Source of the DNA: an uncultured Spirochaetaceae bacterium
GTDB lineage: Bacteria; Spirochaetota; Spirochaetia; Treponematales; Treponemataceae
Assembly (NCBI GenBank): GCA_902797925.1
Contig: CADBUT010000339.1
Span: forward strand, 1-6,540
DNA: 6,540 nucleotides
Direction: 5' to 3'
The number at the start of each line of letters is the position of its first letter. Position 1 is the first letter of the stretch. Both the position numbers and the translations under genes were made by a program. This document shows positions 5,762 to 6,540 of this stretch, one piece after another. Below the pieces are notes generated by a model. That model did no database searches. It was not told the DNA's origin and worked only from the letters and a program-made list of their open reading frames with translations.

Positions 5762-5790
5762 TTGACTATATTTTAAGAATCATTTAAAAC
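5762..5790 (+). promoter_or_regulatory. Probable promoter of the divergent membrane-protein gene
   Basis: TTGACT (5762-5767) is followed after 17 bases by TAAAAC (5785-5790). The -10 is a weak four-of-six match, but the element shares TTGACTATATTTT exactly, and TTAAAA at the same spacing, with the rfu promoter, which raises its credibility. The predicted transcription start, about 5797, adjoins the ATG at 5798. Confidence 0.45.
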
Positions 5791-5797
5791 TTTTAAT

Positions 5798-6540
5798 ATG
5801 ATTTTGTTCCTTTTGAAAAAAAATTTTTGTGACGGCTGGGATAATCTTTTATCAATTATAGTCTATAACTGCATTTTACTGGCTTTTCTTTTCGGCGGAT
5901 TTTTCTTTTATTCAAAACTTTCTTCAATTATAGGGCTAGCAATTGCAATAGTTTTTCTGCTGCTGTTTATAATCTCGATTTTTGCCATAAACCAGACTAC
6001 AGCTAAATACGCTGACTTCAAATTTGTTTCAATAAAAGAAACATTTTTTGAAATTCCAAATGTATGGAAAGATGCGCTTCTTTTTACCGCTTTATTAGTA
6101 GTAATTGCACTGATAGCAGTCAAATGTATTCCATTCTATTATCACATGGACAATTTGCTGGGGCTTTTTCTTGCATCTGTAATGTTTTGGGTAGTTTTTT
6201 CAACAGTGCTTGCTCTTCAATGGTTTTTGCCGATTCAGGCTCAGCTTGGCAACAAATTCAAAAAAACGCTCAAGAAATGCTTTATAATTTTCTTTGACAA
6301 CATCGGCTTTTCTATTTTCATGTTGATTTACACACTGATTTTAGGTGTAATTACATATTTTACTGCAACACTTATTCCGGGATTTGCAGGCATTCTTTTG
6401 AGCTACAACAATGCTTTCAGACTTAGATTATACAAATATGACTGGCTTGAAGAGCACGCTGAAGAATTGAAACAGCAGGGCAGACGCAAAGCCCGTATTC
6501 CATGGGGAGAATTAATCGCCGAAGACAGGGAAACATTAGG
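5798..6540 (+). CDS. Multispanning membrane protein, possibly DUF624/YesL-like (3' end outside window)
   Basis: The frame is open from ATG 5798 to the window end (247 complete codons, no stop). I do not firmly recognise it. About five membrane segments are visible, near residues 17-38, 43-64, 93-111, 119-140 and 170-201. Between the last two, 'LQWFLPIQAQLGNKFKKTLKKC' (first half 140-150) forms a cytoplasmic amphipathic stretch. The tail from about 207 is charged and soluble ('EEHAEELKQQGRRKAR', 218-233), with 'IPWGELIAEDRETLG' at the end of the window. The overall plan, and the sequence leading into the last helices, faintly recall DUF624 (YesL) proteins, but this is a weak match. An in-frame TAA at 5774 limits the start to ATG 5798 or a TTG two codons later; neither has a Shine-Dalgarno. 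It is divergent from the MarR gene and may be its target. Confidence 0.8.
   Translation, partial: MILFLLKKNFCDGWDNLLSIIVYNCILLAFLFGGFFFYSKLSSIIGLAIAIVFLLLFIISIFAINQTTAKYADFKFVSIKETFFEIPNVWKDALLFTALLVVIALIAVKCIPFYYHMDNLLGLFLASVMFWVVFSTVLALQWFLPIQAQLGNKFKKTLKKCFIIFFDNIGFSIFMLIYTLILGVITYFTATLIPGFAGILLSYNNAFRLRLYKYDWLEEHAEELKQQGRRKARIPWGELIAEDRETL

Overview
The window looks like a spirochaete chromosome, most likely a Treponema. The main reason is the four-gene ABC importer on the minus strand. Its lipoprotein closely resembles, from memory, the riboflavin-binding lipoprotein RfuA (TP0298) of Treponema pallidum, and its gene order (lipoprotein, double ATPase, two permeases) matches rfuABCD. Base composition is moderately AT-rich. 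No tRNA, rRNA, CRISPR array, transposase or phage gene was seen, and no stretch longer than 300 bases lacks a gene.

Layout. 1-372 (+) is the C-terminal end of an unrecognised acidic, Glu/Pro/Ala/Thr-rich protein. It meets the end of the importer operon head-on across only 22 bp. 395-4984 (-) is the importer, transcribed right to left as rfuA (lipoprotein, TTG start), a 165-bp spacer with hairpins and a possible 11-codon coupling ORF, rfuB (ATPase), rfuC (permease, ATGA overlap) and rfuD (permease, TGA directly abutting ATG). A good sigma-70-type promoter lies at 5041-5069, and its short leader has no room for an FMN riboswitch. 5185-5637 (-) is a MarR-family repressor gene ending in a clear intrinsic terminator (5129-5160), so the importer appears to be its own transcription unit. 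5798-6540 (+) is a membrane protein gene, divergent from the MarR gene and cut off by the window end.

How the parts may work together. RfuA would capture riboflavin outside the cytoplasmic membrane, RfuC and RfuD would form the channel, and RfuB would drive transport from one intact composite ATP site. Its second site is degraded. The MarR protein probably controls its own divergent region, which has a perfect 13-bp palindrome at its exact midpoint. The importer promoter and the divergent membrane-protein promoter share an exact 13-base block covering the -35 box and the start of the spacer, which suggests co-regulation but does not prove it. Both genes of the divergent pair lack a Shine-Dalgarno sequence and start about where transcription is predicted to start. 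The importer genes do have ribosome-binding signals.

Nothing here amounts to a wholly new system. The most interesting points are the non-riboswitch control of a presumed riboflavin importer, the coupling micro-ORF, the shared promoter block and the possibly leaderless divergent pair.
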